From Solwaraspora sp. WMMA2056 (GTDB taxonomy: Bacteria; Actinomycetota; Actinomycetes; Mycobacteriales; Micromonosporaceae), in NCBI RefSeq assembly GCF_030345095.1, contig NZ_CP128360.1:6510001-6574000 (forward strand): a stretch of DNA of 64,000 nt, given 5' to 3'. The stretch's first letter is position 1. The number at the start of each line of letters is the position of its first letter. The position numbers and the translations under genes were made by a program. Of the stretch, positions 24,701 through 33,210 are shown piece after piece. Under the pieces are notes generated by a model. The model ran no database searches. It had not been told where the DNA came from and saw nothing but the letters and a program-made list of their open reading frames with translations.

Positions 24701-25300
24701 CCGCTGCAACAGGTCACGCAGCTGGGTGGCGAACGCCCGGGTCGGCAACGCCGCCCGCAGGTCCGCCGGCCAGCCCACCGGGTCACCCAACTCGTCGCCC
24801 GGTGGCGGCTCGGCGGTCCCGGTGACGGTCCCGGTGGCGGTCGTGGTGGCCTCGCCCGGCTGCGGGCCGGCGACGTCCAGCAGCTCCCGGATGATCAGAT
24901 CCTGCTCGGGGCCGGTGAGCAGCCGGGGCGAGGGCTCACCCCGCTCGGCGGCGGCCCGGCGCAACAGGCCGAACGCGTAGCCGGGAAACGTGCGTACCAG
25001 CGGTTCGTGCAGCACCCGCCGCGACCCGCCGGCGACGGCCGCCTCGATCCGCCGCCGCAACGCCACGGCCGCCCGCCGGTTGAAGGTGAGCACCAGGATC
25101 CGTTCCGGGTCGGTCCCTTCGGCGACCCGGGCGGCGACCGCTGCCACCAAGGTGGACGTCTTGCCGGTGCCCGGCCCGCCGACCACCAGCAGCGGACCGT
25201 CGGTGTGCGCGACCACGGTCTGCTGCGCGGGGTCGTCGAGGCGCGCCGGCGCGGCCGGGGCCGGCCGACGGACCAGCCGGTACGCCTGCACGCCGCTCAT
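21767..25300 (-). CDS. adnA: AdnA-like ATP-dependent helicase-nuclease subunit
   Basis: A 1177-aa partner of AdnB. Walker A is GGPGTGKT (41-48) and motif II is VYVDELADTDPAQ. A helicase core and TAHAAKGLEWD follow. The C-terminal nuclease contains LVVIDLKTGKS and a cysteine set (C in CSLRWLLERHGG, then CRVCPVKTSCP) that matches the iron-sulfur-stapled nuclease of AddB/AdnA proteins. A repeat-rich insertion encoded at 24071-24154 lies in the middle. ATG 25300 is preferred over GTG 25324 for its ribosome site (GGTGAG). Coupled to adnB by an ATGA overlap, as in mycobacteria. Confidence 0.92.
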   Translation of the reverse strand: MSGVQAYRLVRRPAPAAPARLDDPAQQTVVAHTDGPLLVVGGPGTGKTSTLVAAVAARVAEGTDPERILVLTFNRRAAVALRRRIEAAVAGGSRRVLHEPLVRTFPGYAFGLLRRAAAERGEPSPRLLTGPEQDLIIRELLDVAGPQPGEATTTATGTVTGTAEPPPGDELGDPVGWPADLRAALPTRAFATQLRDLLQRATERGVGPVELARLGERLGRADWPAAARFLRQYVAVLALRDVSNRGSIGYDHAELVRAAAGLLVDDPQLLESERRRLAFVYVDELADTDPAQVELLQLIAGGGRPLVAFADPDSSTYAFRGADPGIVPAFGLRLRTASGAPARQIVLPVCYRADPALLAVTRRVARRLRGPAGHRDLRPPAPPTEAEPVQAEPTEAEPAQAEPTEAEPLQAAPPTAGSAATDHAQVRVFRSATSEASYLAHALRVAHLVDGVPWSRMAVIVRSTTLQLPPLQRALHITGVPTVVHAEDLPLHRQPAVAPLLLLLRCALEPARLDEEAAVALLHSPLGGADPLAERRLRQGLRALALAAGDRRPSGELLVDALRDPAELAAIERRWAAPAQAVASLLATARETAARPGSTVEDVLWAVWQASGLADRWFGAIVRGRTQGGPAGAVPAGGVSDTGARWRAAAADRDLDAVMALFDTAARFVDRLPGARTEVFLDHVLGQQLPADTLAPAGDRGEAVRLLTAHAAKGLEWDVVAVAGVQEGVWPDLRLRGSLLGSERLVDVLSGRSDGAGLSASLVAQTSALLDEERRLFYVAVTRARRRLLVTAVASAGVGGLDHEEQPSRFLHELGVSAVDADGEEPATLPVGRPPRSLTLPALVAELRTVVTDQAAAPARRHEAAAVLGRLAVAGVPGAHPDDWWGLRPLSDDRPLVDDGEPVRVTPSTMESALRCSLRWLLERHGGRGEPSAAAGVGNLVHAAAMLAEDASVDRAKLLEYVAARFDAIDLAARWMAGPELARAEGMVDKLLRWLAGNPRRLLAIEHEFTVRLDDPTRPVELTGRVDRLEVDADGRLVVIDLKTGKSTAVTAAELAEHPQLGAYQAAVEAGAFVEYGDDSGGAALVQLGTPVKEAKEQQQEPLADTDDAGWATAMVRRTAQTMAASTFSAVANSSCRVCPVKTSCPVSGKGRQVVEPPSAGPPPGGPPPAGPSEERG
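24071..24154 (-). repeat. 30-bp tandem repeat, about 2.8 copies, inside adnA
   Basis: Units at 24071-24100, 24101-24130 and 24131-24154 differ by only a few bases. They encode an acidic Pro/Glu/Ala linker of the type TEAEPAQAEP repeated. The reading frame is kept. It is probably a slippage-expanded disordered linker between helicase subdomains. Confidence 0.8.
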
Positions 25301-25358
25301 CTCACCACGACGCGGCGACACCACGCGGCGCGCGGGTCCACGCCCGCCCGGCGCCCGG

Positions 25359-25904
25359 TCAACCGAGCCGGGACTCGATGGCGTCCAGCGCGGCCGGCAC
25401 CGAGTCGACGACGATCAACAGGTCCAACGCCGTACGCCCGACGAAGGCGGTGTCGGCCAACGCCGACAGCCAGGTCAGCAGGCCCTGGTAGAAGCCGTCC
25501 GGGTCGACCAGGACGACCGGTTTGCGGTGCAGCCCCAGCACGGCGGTGGTCCAGACCTCGAACAGCTCGTCGAGGGTGCCCAGGCCACCGGGCAGGGTGA
25601 CGAACGCGTCCGACTTCTCGATCATCAGCGTCTTGCGGCTGGCCATACCGTCGGTGACGACCAGTTCGTCGGACCGGGTGTCGGCCACCTCCAGGTCGAC
25701 CAGGGTCTGCGGGATCACCCCCAGGGTGTAGCCGCCGCCCGCGCGGGCGCCGTCGGCCAGTGCCCCCATCATGCCGACGCAGCCGCCACCGGATACCAGG
25801 CTGTGGCCGCGCGCGGCCAACTCCCGCCCGGTCTCGGCGGCCAGGTCCAGCCAGCGCTGGTCGAGTGTGCGCGACGAGGCGCAGAAGACTCCGATCGCGG
25901 TCAC
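25359..25904 (-). CDS. LOG-family nucleotide phosphoribohydrolase (short form)
   Basis: A 181-aa Rossmann-fold protein with the LOG motifs GGGCVGMMG (39-47), the catalytic Arg90 in MASRKTLM and PGGLGTLDE (105-113). LOG proteins cleave nucleoside 5'-monophosphates to base and ribose-5-phosphate, best known as cytokinin activation. Bacterial roles are often unclear, and the historical 'lysine decarboxylase' label is wrong. GTG 25904 has GGGAG 5 nt upstream. The start lies 10 bp after the stop of the longer LOG gene, so the two are an operon of distant paralogues. Confidence 0.9.
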   Translation of the reverse strand: MTAIGVFCASSRTLDQRWLDLAAETGRELAARGHSLVSGGGCVGMMGALADGARAGGGYTLGVIPQTLVDLEVADTRSDELVVTDGMASRKTLMIEKSDAFVTLPGGLGTLDELFEVWTTAVLGLHRKPVVLVDPDGFYQGLLTWLSALADTAFVGRTALDLLIVVDSVPAALDAIESRLG

Positions 25905-25914
25905 GGTGCTCCCC

Positions 25915-26826
25915 TCATCCCGCCGGCCGGTGATCACCGGCCGGACCCCGGTGGTCGGCCTGCCGTTCGGCGGCGGCCTGCGCCGACGCCGTCTCACGCA
26001 GCGAGGCCTGCTCGGCGGCGAGCGCCGCGTCGGCGTCGACGATGTGCCGCACCGCCTCGTTCACGTCGTCGGTCAGGCAGAGCAGGTCGAGGTCGGCCGC
26101 GCCGATCTTCCCCTGCTCCTGCATGGTGTCACGCAGCCAGTCGAGCAGGCCGGCCCAGTACCCGGTGCCCATCAGGACGACCGGGAAGCGGGTCACCTTG
26201 CCGGTCTGCACCAGGGTCAGCGCCTCGAACAACTCGTCCATCGTGCCGAACCCACCGGGCAGCACCACGAACGCCTGCGCGTACTTGACGAACATCGTCT
26301 TGCGGGCGAAGAAATAGCGGAAGTTGATGCCGACCTCGACCCATTCGTTGATGCCCTGTTCGAAGGGCAACTCGATGCCGAGCCCGACCGAGACCCCGCC
26401 GGCGGTGGTGGCTCCCCGGTTCGCGGCTTCCATCACGCCCGGACCACCGCCGGTGATCACCGCGTAACCGGCGGCGGCCAGCGCCGCGCCCAGTTCTTCG
26501 GCGAGCCGGCACTCCGGACTGTCCGGCCCGCTACGGGCGGATCCGAATACGCTGACCGCCGGCGGCAGATCGGCCAGGGTGTCGAACCCTTCGACGAACT
26601 CCGACAGGATGCGTAGCGCCCGCCAGGAGTCCTTGGTCTGCCATTGGGCCCGGGCCCGCGAATCGAGAAGGCCCTGATCGGCGGTGCCGCGCCGGACCGC
26701 CTCCCGGCGCAGCGTCACCGCACCCCGATGCCGTTCCGGGCCGGATTCCGCCGGCGCCGCAAGGGTTTCGTCCGACGGCGCAACCGATTCGTCACCTGCC
26801 GTGGGCCCGTTGAGTCGATGGTCCAT
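25915..26826 (-). CDS. LOG-family (TIGR00730) protein, long form
   Basis: A 303-aa protein with a core of the LOG/TIGR00730 type: VSVFGSARSG, ITGGGPGVMEAANRGA, FFARKTMFVKYAQAFVVLPGGFGTMDELFEALTLVQTGK. The PGGxGTxDE motif is at 190-198. An extra N-terminal segment of about 65 residues and a basic Ala/Gln-rich C-terminal tail flank it. It is the upstream partner of the short LOG gene, with a 10-bp gap. Long and short LOG genes are frequently found near dapE/dapD in actinobacteria; whether they act together is inference. ATG 26826 has only a weak ribosome site. Confidence 0.9.
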   Translation of the reverse strand: MDHRLNGPTAGDESVAPSDETLAAPAESGPERHRGAVTLRREAVRRGTADQGLLDSRARAQWQTKDSWRALRILSEFVEGFDTLADLPPAVSVFGSARSGPDSPECRLAEELGAALAAAGYAVITGGGPGVMEAANRGATTAGGVSVGLGIELPFEQGINEWVEVGINFRYFFARKTMFVKYAQAFVVLPGGFGTMDELFEALTLVQTGKVTRFPVVLMGTGYWAGLLDWLRDTMQEQGKIGAADLDLLCLTDDVNEAVRHIVDADAALAAEQASLRETASAQAAAERQADHRGPAGDHRPAG

Positions 26827-27060
26827 CCGACCAACCGTAGTGGGCGATATCGCGACAGCGTCGGTCCGGGCGCTCGCGTGTCCAGTCCGGACCGGTCCGG
26901 GTCGCCGCCGCCGGAGCTGTCGCGGACCGGACGGATTTCCGCGAGTTTGGCGTGAGGTGCAACCAAATCGGCTGCGCTTACGTCTTCATTGGCAGATACT
27001 GGGAACGCCCGTGCGGCGGGGAGGACGTCGCACTAGGTGCCTTCGGGGGGAGGAGCAACA

Positions 27061-27216
27061 ATGATGACACGTAGCGAACTGATCCGCGTCCGCCGTCAGA
27101 TGCACCGCCGGATCCGGGCCGTGGTCGCCGAGCGTCGGGTGGCCGGGGGGCGGCCCGACCCGGTGGAGCCGGCGACCGACCCGGTCACCGAGTCCGAGTC
27201 GCTGCTACTGCGCTGA
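27061..27216 (+). CDS. Small basic hypothetical protein, 51 aa
   Basis: A 52-codon frame from ATG 27061 behind a strong site (GGGGGAGGAGC). It begins MMTRSELIRVRRQMHRRIRAVVAERR, a strongly amphipathic basic helix, and ends in an acidic Pro/Thr/Ser tail. No known motif. It has its own upstream intergenic region of 234 bp with an A/T-richer stretch at about 26960-27000, and a perfect hairpin (27224-27247) follows it. The basic head and acidic tail could suit nucleic-acid binding, but that is inference. Opposite-strand shadows in this window lack such a ribosome site. Confidence 0.6.
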   Translation: MMTRSELIRVRRQMHRRIRAVVAERRVAGGRPDPVEPATDPVTESESLLLR

Positions 27217-27223
27217 ACTGGTC

Positions 27224-27247
27224 GGCCCCGGCGGTCACGCCGGGGCC
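27224..27247. terminator. Perfect hairpin between convergent genes
   Basis: Ten-bp arms 27224-27233 and 27238-27247 pair perfectly around the 4-nt loop GTCA, 8 bp after the 51-aa gene and 25 bp beyond the dapE stop on the other strand. It suits termination in both directions. Confidence 0.65.
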
Positions 27248-27291
27248 AGCCAGCAGGTACCGGCCCGGCGGTCACGCCGGGGCCAGCCAGC
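27228..27291. repeat. 27-bp direct repeat spanning the dapE stop codon
   Basis: The 27 bases 27228-27254 recur at 27265-27291 (offset 37). The second copy contains the real dapE stop (27272-27274) and the first carries a duplicate stop downstream of it on the leftward strand. Confidence 0.8.
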
Positions 27292-28345
27292 GGTGGAGCG
27301 TCGCGGCGCCCTCGCGGATCTTGTCGATCTCCACCCGCTCGTCCCGGGCGTGGGCCAGGTTGGGGTCCCCCGGGCCGAAGTTCAATGCCGGGATGCCGAG
27401 CGCGGCGAACCGGGCCACGTCCGTCCAGCCCAGCTTGGCCACCGCCGGCTGGCCGACCGCGTCGAGGAACTCCCGCGCCGGGGCTGCGGTCAGGCCGGGC
27501 AGCGCGCCGCCGGCGCAGTCGACGATCTCCACCGCGAAACCGTCGAAGACCTCCCGGACGTGCTGCTGCGCCTGCTGCTCGTCACGGTCCGGGGCGAACC
27601 GGAAGTTGACCTCGACCGCGCACCGGTCCGGGATCACGTTGCCGGCGACCCCGCCCTCGACCCGGACCGCGTTGAGCCCTTCCCGGTAGTGGCAGCCGTC
27701 GATGGTGACCTCGCGGGCCCGGTACTCCCCGAGCCGCCGCAGCACCTCACCGGCGGCGTGGATGGCGTTGACGCCCCGCCAGGACCGGGCCGAATGCGCC
27801 CGGCGACCGGTGGTCACCACCATCGCCCGCAACGTGCCCTGGCAGCCGGCTTCGACCAGGCCGTACGTCGGCTCGTGCAGCACCGCGAAGTCGGCGGCCA
27901 GCCACTGCGGGTGCGCCTGCGCCACCAGGCGCAGCCCGTTGAACCGGGAGTCGATCTCCTCGGCCTCGTAGAACAGGTACGTCACGTCGTACCGGGGCGC
28001 GTCCACGGTGACGGCCAGGTGCAGCGCGTGCGCCACCCCCGACTTCATGTCCGAGGTGCCGCAGCCGTGGATCGACCCGCCTTCCACCCGGGACGGAAAG
28101 TTGTCCGCCAACGGCACCGTGTCCAGGTGCCCGGCGAGCACCACCCGCTGCGCCCGGCCCAGTTCGGTACGGGCCATCACCGTGTTGCCGTACCGTCGGG
28201 TGGTCAACCACGGCACCCCGGCCAGCACCTGCTCGACGCAGTCGGCGATCCGCTGCTCGTTGCGCGACACCGACTCGATGTCGACCAACGCACGGGTCAG
28301 CGTCACCGGATCGGCCAGGACCTCGGGGGTCAGCGGGTTGTCCAT
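27272..28345 (-). CDS. dapE: Succinyl-diaminopimelate desuccinylase
   Basis: A 357-aa M20-family di-zinc hydrolase that removes succinate from N-succinyl-LL-diaminopimelate in lysine and peptidoglycan precursor synthesis. Metal and catalytic elements are visible: AGHLDTVP (His73, Asp75), GCGTSDMKSG, the YEAEEID glutamates and a late His in GDPNLAHARDE. The dimerisation lid lies between. ATG 28345 is used; a GTG 9 bp earlier is possible. It is divergent from dapD (succinyltransferase), and dapC lies 9 kb away, so three steps of the succinylase branch are in this window. Confidence 0.93.
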   Translation of the reverse strand: MDNPLTPEVLADPVTLTRALVDIESVSRNEQRIADCVEQVLAGVPWLTTRRYGNTVMARTELGRAQRVVLAGHLDTVPLADNFPSRVEGGSIHGCGTSDMKSGVAHALHLAVTVDAPRYDVTYLFYEAEEIDSRFNGLRLVAQAHPQWLAADFAVLHEPTYGLVEAGCQGTLRAMVVTTGRRAHSARSWRGVNAIHAAGEVLRRLGEYRAREVTIDGCHYREGLNAVRVEGGVAGNVIPDRCAVEVNFRFAPDRDEQQAQQHVREVFDGFAVEIVDCAGGALPGLTAAPAREFLDAVGQPAVAKLGWTDVARFAALGIPALNFGPGDPNLAHARDERVEIDKIREGAATLHRWLAPA

Positions 28346-28469
28346 GGCTGGCACGGTACCGTCTCAACAGGGCCGGCCCGTCCGCTGACCGCCCGGTTCG
28401 CCCGGATCGACCGCGCACCCGGACCACGGCCGGCGGTGACCCGTACCACGATCGGAAGGCGACAGTTCG

Positions 28470-29423
28470 GTGACGGTTTCGACGCAGCCCGCCTGGGGCA
28501 TCGGCCTGGCCACCAGTACCGAGCAGGGACAGGTGCTGGACACCTGGTTCCCGGCCCGTCAGCTGGGCCTCGGGGAACGCCCGCCGGCACCGGCCGGTGA
28601 GCCCGGCGAGCTCCCTGCCGGCGTGGTCGGCCCACGCGCGCTGCCGGGGCTGCGTACCGAGGTCGTGGTGGTCGAGATCGGCTCGCTGGCCGACCCGATC
28701 AAGGACGTCCCCGACGCGTACCTGCGGTTGCACCTGCTGTCGCACCGACTGGTCCGGCCCAACGAGCTCAACCTGGACGGCATCTTCGGTCAGCTGGCCA
28801 ACGTGGCCTGGACCTCCGCCGGGCCGTGCCCGCCGGAGCGGGTCGACGAGCTGCGGATCGTCGAGCGGGCCGCCGGGCGGCACCTGGCCGTGTACGGGGT
28901 GGACAAGTTCCCCCGGATGACCGACTACGTGGTGCCGTCCGGGGTGCGCATCGCCGACGCCGACCGGGTCCGCCTCGGCGCCCACCTGGCCGCCGGGACC
29001 ACCGTCATGCACGAGGGCTTCTGCAACTTCAACGCCGGCACGTTGGGCACCTCGATGGTCGAGGGCCGGATCGTCGCCGGGGTCGTCGTCGGTGACGGCT
29101 CCGACGTCGGTGCCGGCGCCTCGATCATGGGCACCCTCTCCGGCGGCGGCACCGAGAAGATCCGGATCGGCGAACGCAGCCTGCTCGGCGCGAACGCGGG
29201 CATCGGCATCTCCCTCGGCGACGACTGCGTGGTCGAGGCCGGTTGCTACGTCACCGCCGGTTCAAAGGTCACCCTGCCCGACGGTCGGGTGGTGAAGGCG
29301 CGCGAGCTGTCCGGGGTCGACGGGCTGCTGTTCTGGCGCAACTCGGTGACCGGTGGGTTGGAGGCCCGCCCCCGCACCGGCGCCGGGATCACTCTCAACG
29401 CCGCCCTGCACGCCAACGACTGA
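28470..29423 (+). CDS. dapD: 2,3,4,5-tetrahydropyridine-2,6-dicarboxylate N-succinyltransferase
   Basis: A 317-aa left-handed beta-helix acyltransferase of the actinobacterial DapD type. It transfers succinyl from succinyl-CoA in diaminopimelate synthesis. Hexapeptide-type repeats run from [27 protein letters not shown] through [19 protein letters not shown] and [26 protein letters not shown]. The family-typical FVNFNAGT-like motif appears as [20 protein letters not shown] 28470 has GGAAGG upstream. Divergent from dapE with 124 bp between, which should hold both promoters. Followed by a large inverted repeat. Confidence 0.93.
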   Translation: MTVSTQPAWGIGLATSTEQGQVLDTWFPARQLGLGERPPAPAGEPGELPAGVVGPRALPGLRTEVVVVEIGSLADPIKDVPDAYLRLHLLSHRLVRPNELNLDGIFGQLANVAWTSAGPCPPERVDELRIVERAAGRHLAVYGVDKFPRMTDYVVPSGVRIADADRVRLGAHLAAGTTVMHEGFCNFNAGTLGTSMVEGRIVAGVVVGDGSDVGAGASIMGTLSGGGTEKIRIGERSLLGANAGIGISLGDDCVVEAGCYVTAGSKVTLPDGRVVKARELSGVDGLLFWRNSVTGGLEARPRTGAGITLNAALHAND

Positions 29424-29478
29424 CCACCCCCACCTGCCCCCACCCCTCCGCCGCCCCACCCTCACCCACCCCTCACCC

Positions 29479-29542
29479 CCGCGATCTTGCACTTATCGAG
29501 AACTTATGTCCAGATTGTCCGTCGATAAGTGCAAGATCGCGG
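29479..29542. terminator. 21-bp inverted repeat, bidirectional terminator between dapD and the subtilase
   Basis: Arms 29479-29499 and 29522-29542 are perfectly complementary (core GCGATCTTGCACTTATCGA) around a 22-nt loop. It lies between convergent genes. On each strand the hairpin is preceded by a C-rich tract and followed by a G-rich one: 29424-29478 is C-rich on the plus strand and 29546-29610 is G-rich. Similar GATCTTGCACTT hairpins are, from memory, frequent between Micromonosporaceae genes, so it may also belong to a dispersed repeat family. Confidence 0.7.
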
Positions 29543-29545
29543 AGA

Positions 29546-29610
29546 GCGGGGCGGGGGCGGGGCGGGCGGGCGGGGGCGGGGCGGGCGGGCGAGGCGAGGG
29601 CGAGGGGGTC
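29546..29610 (+). other. G-rich tract with quadruplex potential
   Basis: More than ten runs of three to five G in about 65 nt, separated mainly by single C. The mirror tract 29424-29478 gives G-runs on the other strand. It directly follows the inverted repeat and adjoins the subtilase stop codon. Confidence 0.6.
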
Positions 29611-32600
29611 AGCGCACCGTGATCCGGTACGCCTGGATGATCGTCTGCTGCACGGTGTTGCCGTCCCGGTCGGTAACCGAGGCCCGCAGCGACACGAACC
29701 CGTCGGCGTCCGGATGGTGCACCGACGCGGTCCATCCGGCCTTGGCCGACCGTACCTGCGCCGGCAGCCAGCTGTCGCCGCCGTCGTAGGAGACCTCGAC
29801 CACCGGTTTACGGACCCCGATGCCGGCCACACCCGGCTGGTGGGCGATGGTGAACGGGATCTGCGCCGCCCGGCCGGCCGGGGCGGTGTTGCCCGCGTCC
29901 ACCGCCGGCGCGAACCGCACCGCCATCACCGGCAGCGCCGCAACCTGACCCCGGGTCACCGGCCCGGAGGCGAAGGTCCACACCCCGCTGACCGAGGTGG
30001 AGAAGTCGCTGACGTCGTGCGTCGCGGCGACCTCCAGCCGGTATTCGGCCTCCGCCCGGGGCACCTCGAACCAGCCGTACCCGGGGTATTCGCTCTCCCC
30101 CACCAGCTTGCCGTCGCGGTACAGCGCGGTCCGCCCGCTGTCAGTCAACGCCGATCCGGGATGGCCGTCGGCGTCACCGAACAGCGGCACCTCCACGGCG
30201 ATCACGTCACCGTCGCGGCGCACCCAGCCACCCGGGTACGTCGTGTCGGCGAACACCGGCCCGTAGGGTGCCACGTTCCAGGTGTCCTGGATCTGCCGTC
30301 CCGGCGGGTACCGCTGCGGCATGGAGGTCAACATCGCGGTGAGCTCGCCCCACTGCTGGCCGGGCACCTTCCGGGAAAACTCCAGGTAACCGTTCCAGGT
30401 CAACGTGTCGGCGACGCTGTAGTGCTCCACCCGTACGGTGGGCAGTTCGACCGGGGCGACCAGTGCCCACCCGCCGGGGTCGCGCTCGCCGTGGCTGCCG
30501 AAGACGGTCCGGTCGGTCGCGTCACCGTGGGCGACGCCCCGGAACCGGTGCCGCACGGTGGCCAGGTCACGCGGGCGGTAGTGCCGGGTGAACCCGGTCG
30601 GCAACTGGTCGACGAAGTGCTCGGTCAGGCCGTAGAAGTACGGGCTGCCGACGAAGCCGTCCGCGCCGTCCGGTCGCAGCCACTGGCTGGCGATGGTGGC
30701 GGCGAACTCCCCGCGCCGGGGCGGGGCACCGAACTGGCCGGCGGTCAGCCCGTCGAAGGTGTCCGAGAGCAGCCCGACCCCGGCCCCGGCGTTGTTCCGG
30801 GTCCAGTAGGCGAAACCGACGTCGACCAGGGCCGGACGGGCGGTCGGCTCCGGCACGGTGACCCGTACCGGCTGGCCGCGCCGACCGTCGAAGGTGACCG
30901 CCGTGTCGGCGGTGACCTTCAGGTTCGGCCGGACCAGGACGGCCAGCTCGAGTTCGGCGTCGTCGCCCTCGCCGATCCGGCGCTCGATCATGCTGGACAG
31001 GCCGTACCGGCCGGCAGGCAGCCGGACCGTGACCGATCCGGAGCCGTCGGCGCGCCACGGCATCGCGTCGTACGGCTGGTCGAGCCCGATCGCGACGGTC
31101 CAGTACGCGTCGGTCGGGGCCCCGGTCTGGTCCAGGTGCGCCAGGGTCAGGTCGTAGCTTTCCACCTCGCGGTTGACGCCGAACGGGGTGACGACGCGGA
31201 CCCCGTCGGCGCCGGTGGCGACCAGGTGGCCCGAGTAGTAGCCGTCGGGCCCGTCGACGCTGGTGTCGGCGGTGACGACGACCTCGGCGGTGCCCTGGGC
31301 CGGTACGGTCACCTCGGTCGCGCCCGCGCTGAACACGCCGGCCGGTGCCGGCGTACCGGTTGGTCCGACGGCGTCGACGGCCAGCGCCAGGGTCTGGTCG
31401 GTGCCGGTGGTGTTACGGTAGGTGACCGTCTTCGTGACGGCCTCGTCGTCGTGGTGCGGCCAGGCGGTACGGCCGAAGGAGACGCTCGCCGGGGTGGCGA
31501 CGACCCGTTGGGTGATCGCGCGGGCCACGTCGACCCGGCCGGCCCCCTGCGGGTAGGCACCCGTACCGGGCTGTGGTGCCGCCGCGCCCATCAGCGCGGC
31601 CTTGAGCCGCTGCGCCGACCAGCCGGGGCGGCGCTGGGCCAGCAACGCGACCGCGCCGGTGACGTGCGGCGTCGCCATCGAGGTGCCGGAGGCGGCGACG
31701 TAGTGCGCGTCGACCGGGGTGTCCAGCGTGGTGCCGGCGGCACGGGCGGCGACGATGCCGACGCCCGGCGCGGTGATGTCCGGTTTGACCGCGTCGTCGC
31801 CGGTGCGCGGGCCCCGGCTGGAGAAGTCGGCCAGGGTGTCGTCGCGGTCCACCGCGCCGACGGTCAGCGCCGCGTCGGCGCTGCCCGGGGAGCCGATACT
31901 GGCGTCGGTGCCGGAGTTGCCGGCGGCGATGACGAACAGTGCGCCGGTCTGTGCGGTCAGCGTGTCGACCGCCTCCTCCAGCGGGTCGATCTCCGGGGTG
32001 TCCTGGCCGCCGATGCTGAAGTTGATCACCGTGGCCTGCTGGTCGGCGGCGGCCCACTGCATACCGGCCAGCATCGCCGACTCGGTGCACCAGTAGGACT
32101 CGCAGACCTTGCCGGAGACGATCGTGGCGTCCGGGGCGACCCCCCGGTTGGCTCCCTCGGAGGCGGCACCGCTGCCCGCGATGATCGACGCCACGTGGGT
32201 GCCGTGGCCGACGACGTCGGCCGGGTCCGGGTCCTCGGTGAAGTTCTCCGCGTCGGCGACCCGGCCTGCCAGGTCCGGGTGGTCGGCGTCGACGCCGCTG
32301 TCCAGCACGGCCACGGTCACCCCGGCACCGGTGAGCCCGGCGTCGTGGGCCGCTGGCGCGCCGATCTGGCCGACGCTGTGCTCCAGCAGCAGCCGCCGCT
32401 TGCCGTCGAGCCAGATCCGGGCGATCCCGGATCCGGCGGCCAGCGAGCGGGACGCGGTGGTCGGCGACCCGGCGGTGGCCCCGGTGACCGCCGTCCAGAG
32501 GTCGCCGGCGGTGGCCTTGTCGGCGCTGACGGCGGCCCCGCCGATGGCGGGCAGGTCTCGGGTGATCCGGGTGCCGGCGAGCGCGCCGGTCGCCCGACGG

Positions 32601-33028
32601 GCGGCGGTGGCCGGGCCGGCGTACTCGACGAGCAGCGGCAGCCGGTCGGTGGCGGCGTCGTGGTAGCCGTACGTGATCAGGTTGGTGACGTTGAACAGGC
32701 GTCGGTCGAGCACCCCGGCGCGGATCAGCGGTTGGGCGTCGGTCGGGACGACGTACCGGCCGTCGGCGAGCTGGTAGGTGTGGAAGCGCAGGTGGCGGCG
32801 GCCGGGGGCGGGTGCGACGGCGGCGCCGCGGTCGGTCACGGTGATCCGGTCACCGGTGATCAGCGTGACGGTGGTGGCGCCGAGGTCGACGGCGGCTGGG
32901 GACGCCGCGCCAGCGGCGGCCGGGCTGGACGGTCGGGCGGCGGCGGGTGCGGCCCCGCCGACGCCGATCAGGCTCGTCGCCAGGACGGCGGCGAGGGTGG
33001 CGGCGGTCGTTCTCCTGACTGGATGCAA
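29609..33028 (-). CDS. Secreted subtilisin-like serine protease (S8), multidomain
   Basis: An 1139-aa exported protease. A signal peptide covers about residues 1-32 (basic start, hydrophobic core, AAAARP). The catalytic triad is Asp243 (VAVLDSGVDADHPD), His275 (GHGTHVA) and Ser450 (SGTSMATPH), with oxyanion Asn371 (AAGNSGTD). A propeptide-like region precedes residue 230. About 600 residues after the catalytic domain form beta-rich domains of unknown role, probably for substrate or wall interaction. The start is TTG 33028, chosen for GGGGAGG 6 nt upstream and a perfect signal peptide. There are no neighbours in an obvious pathway. Likely an extracellular peptidase of saprophytic growth. Confidence 0.93.
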   Translation of the reverse strand: MHPVRRTTAATLAAVLATSLIGVGGAAPAAARPSSPAAAGAASPAAVDLGATTVTLITGDRITVTDRGAAVAPAPGRRHLRFHTYQLADGRYVVPTDAQPLIRAGVLDRRLFNVTNLITYGYHDAATDRLPLLVEYAGPATAARRATGALAGTRITRDLPAIGGAAVSADKATAGDLWTAVTGATAGSPTTASRSLAAGSGIARIWLDGKRRLLLEHSVGQIGAPAAHDAGLTGAGVTVAVLDSGVDADHPDLAGRVADAENFTEDPDPADVVGHGTHVASIIAGSGAASEGANRGVAPDATIVSGKVCESYWCTESAMLAGMQWAAADQQATVINFSIGGQDTPEIDPLEEAVDTLTAQTGALFVIAAGNSGTDASIGSPGSADAALTVGAVDRDDTLADFSSRGPRTGDDAVKPDITAPGVGIVAARAAGTTLDTPVDAHYVAASGTSMATPHVTGAVALLAQRRPGWSAQRLKAALMGAAAPQPGTGAYPQGAGRVDVARAITQRVVATPASVSFGRTAWPHHDDEAVTKTVTYRNTTGTDQTLALAVDAVGPTGTPAPAGVFSAGATEVTVPAQGTAEVVVTADTSVDGPDGYYSGHLVATGADGVRVVTPFGVNREVESYDLTLAHLDQTGAPTDAYWTVAIGLDQPYDAMPWRADGSGSVTVRLPAGRYGLSSMIERRIGEGDDAELELAVLVRPNLKVTADTAVTFDGRRGQPVRVTVPEPTARPALVDVGFAYWTRNNAGAGVGLLSDTFDGLTAGQFGAPPRRGEFAATIASQWLRPDGADGFVGSPYFYGLTEHFVDQLPTGFTRHYRPRDLATVRHRFRGVAHGDATDRTVFGSHGERDPGGWALVAPVELPTVRVEHYSVADTLTWNGYLEFSRKVPGQQWGELTAMLTSMPQRYPPGRQIQDTWNVAPYGPVFADTTYPGGWVRRDGDVIAVEVPLFGDADGHPGSALTDSGRTALYRDGKLVGESEYPGYGWFEVPRAEAEYRLEVAATHDVSDFSTSVSGVWTFASGPVTRGQVAALPVMAVRFAPAVDAGNTAPAGRAAQIPFTIAHQPGVAGIGVRKPVVEVSYDGGDSWLPAQVRSAKAGWTASVHHPDADGFVSLRASVTDRDGNTVQQTIIQAYRITVR

Positions 33029-33210
33029 CTGAACCTCCCCGGTAGACGTCGAGTGACGTCAGGGTCGTGATCCGAAGCCCCAGGATTGCATATTCAGTAT
33101 GTATGTCGATGCCCCAGAACTCGGGACAATAGGGACCGATATCGACGCGCAGTGATCAACTGACCACCCAGGAACGATCAGCCGTCCGCCCAGTCGTCCG
33201 CCCAGCAGAC

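Noticed and set aside
18324-25600. Very long open frames opposite adnA and adnB
   Set aside because: They lack ribosome sites and protein motifs. The opposite strand carries both complete helicase-nuclease subunits.
32109-33032. Rightward frames opposite the subtilase N-terminus
   Set aside because: The leftward strand encodes a signal peptide and the catalytic Asp and His of the protease in good register. The opposite frames have no motif.
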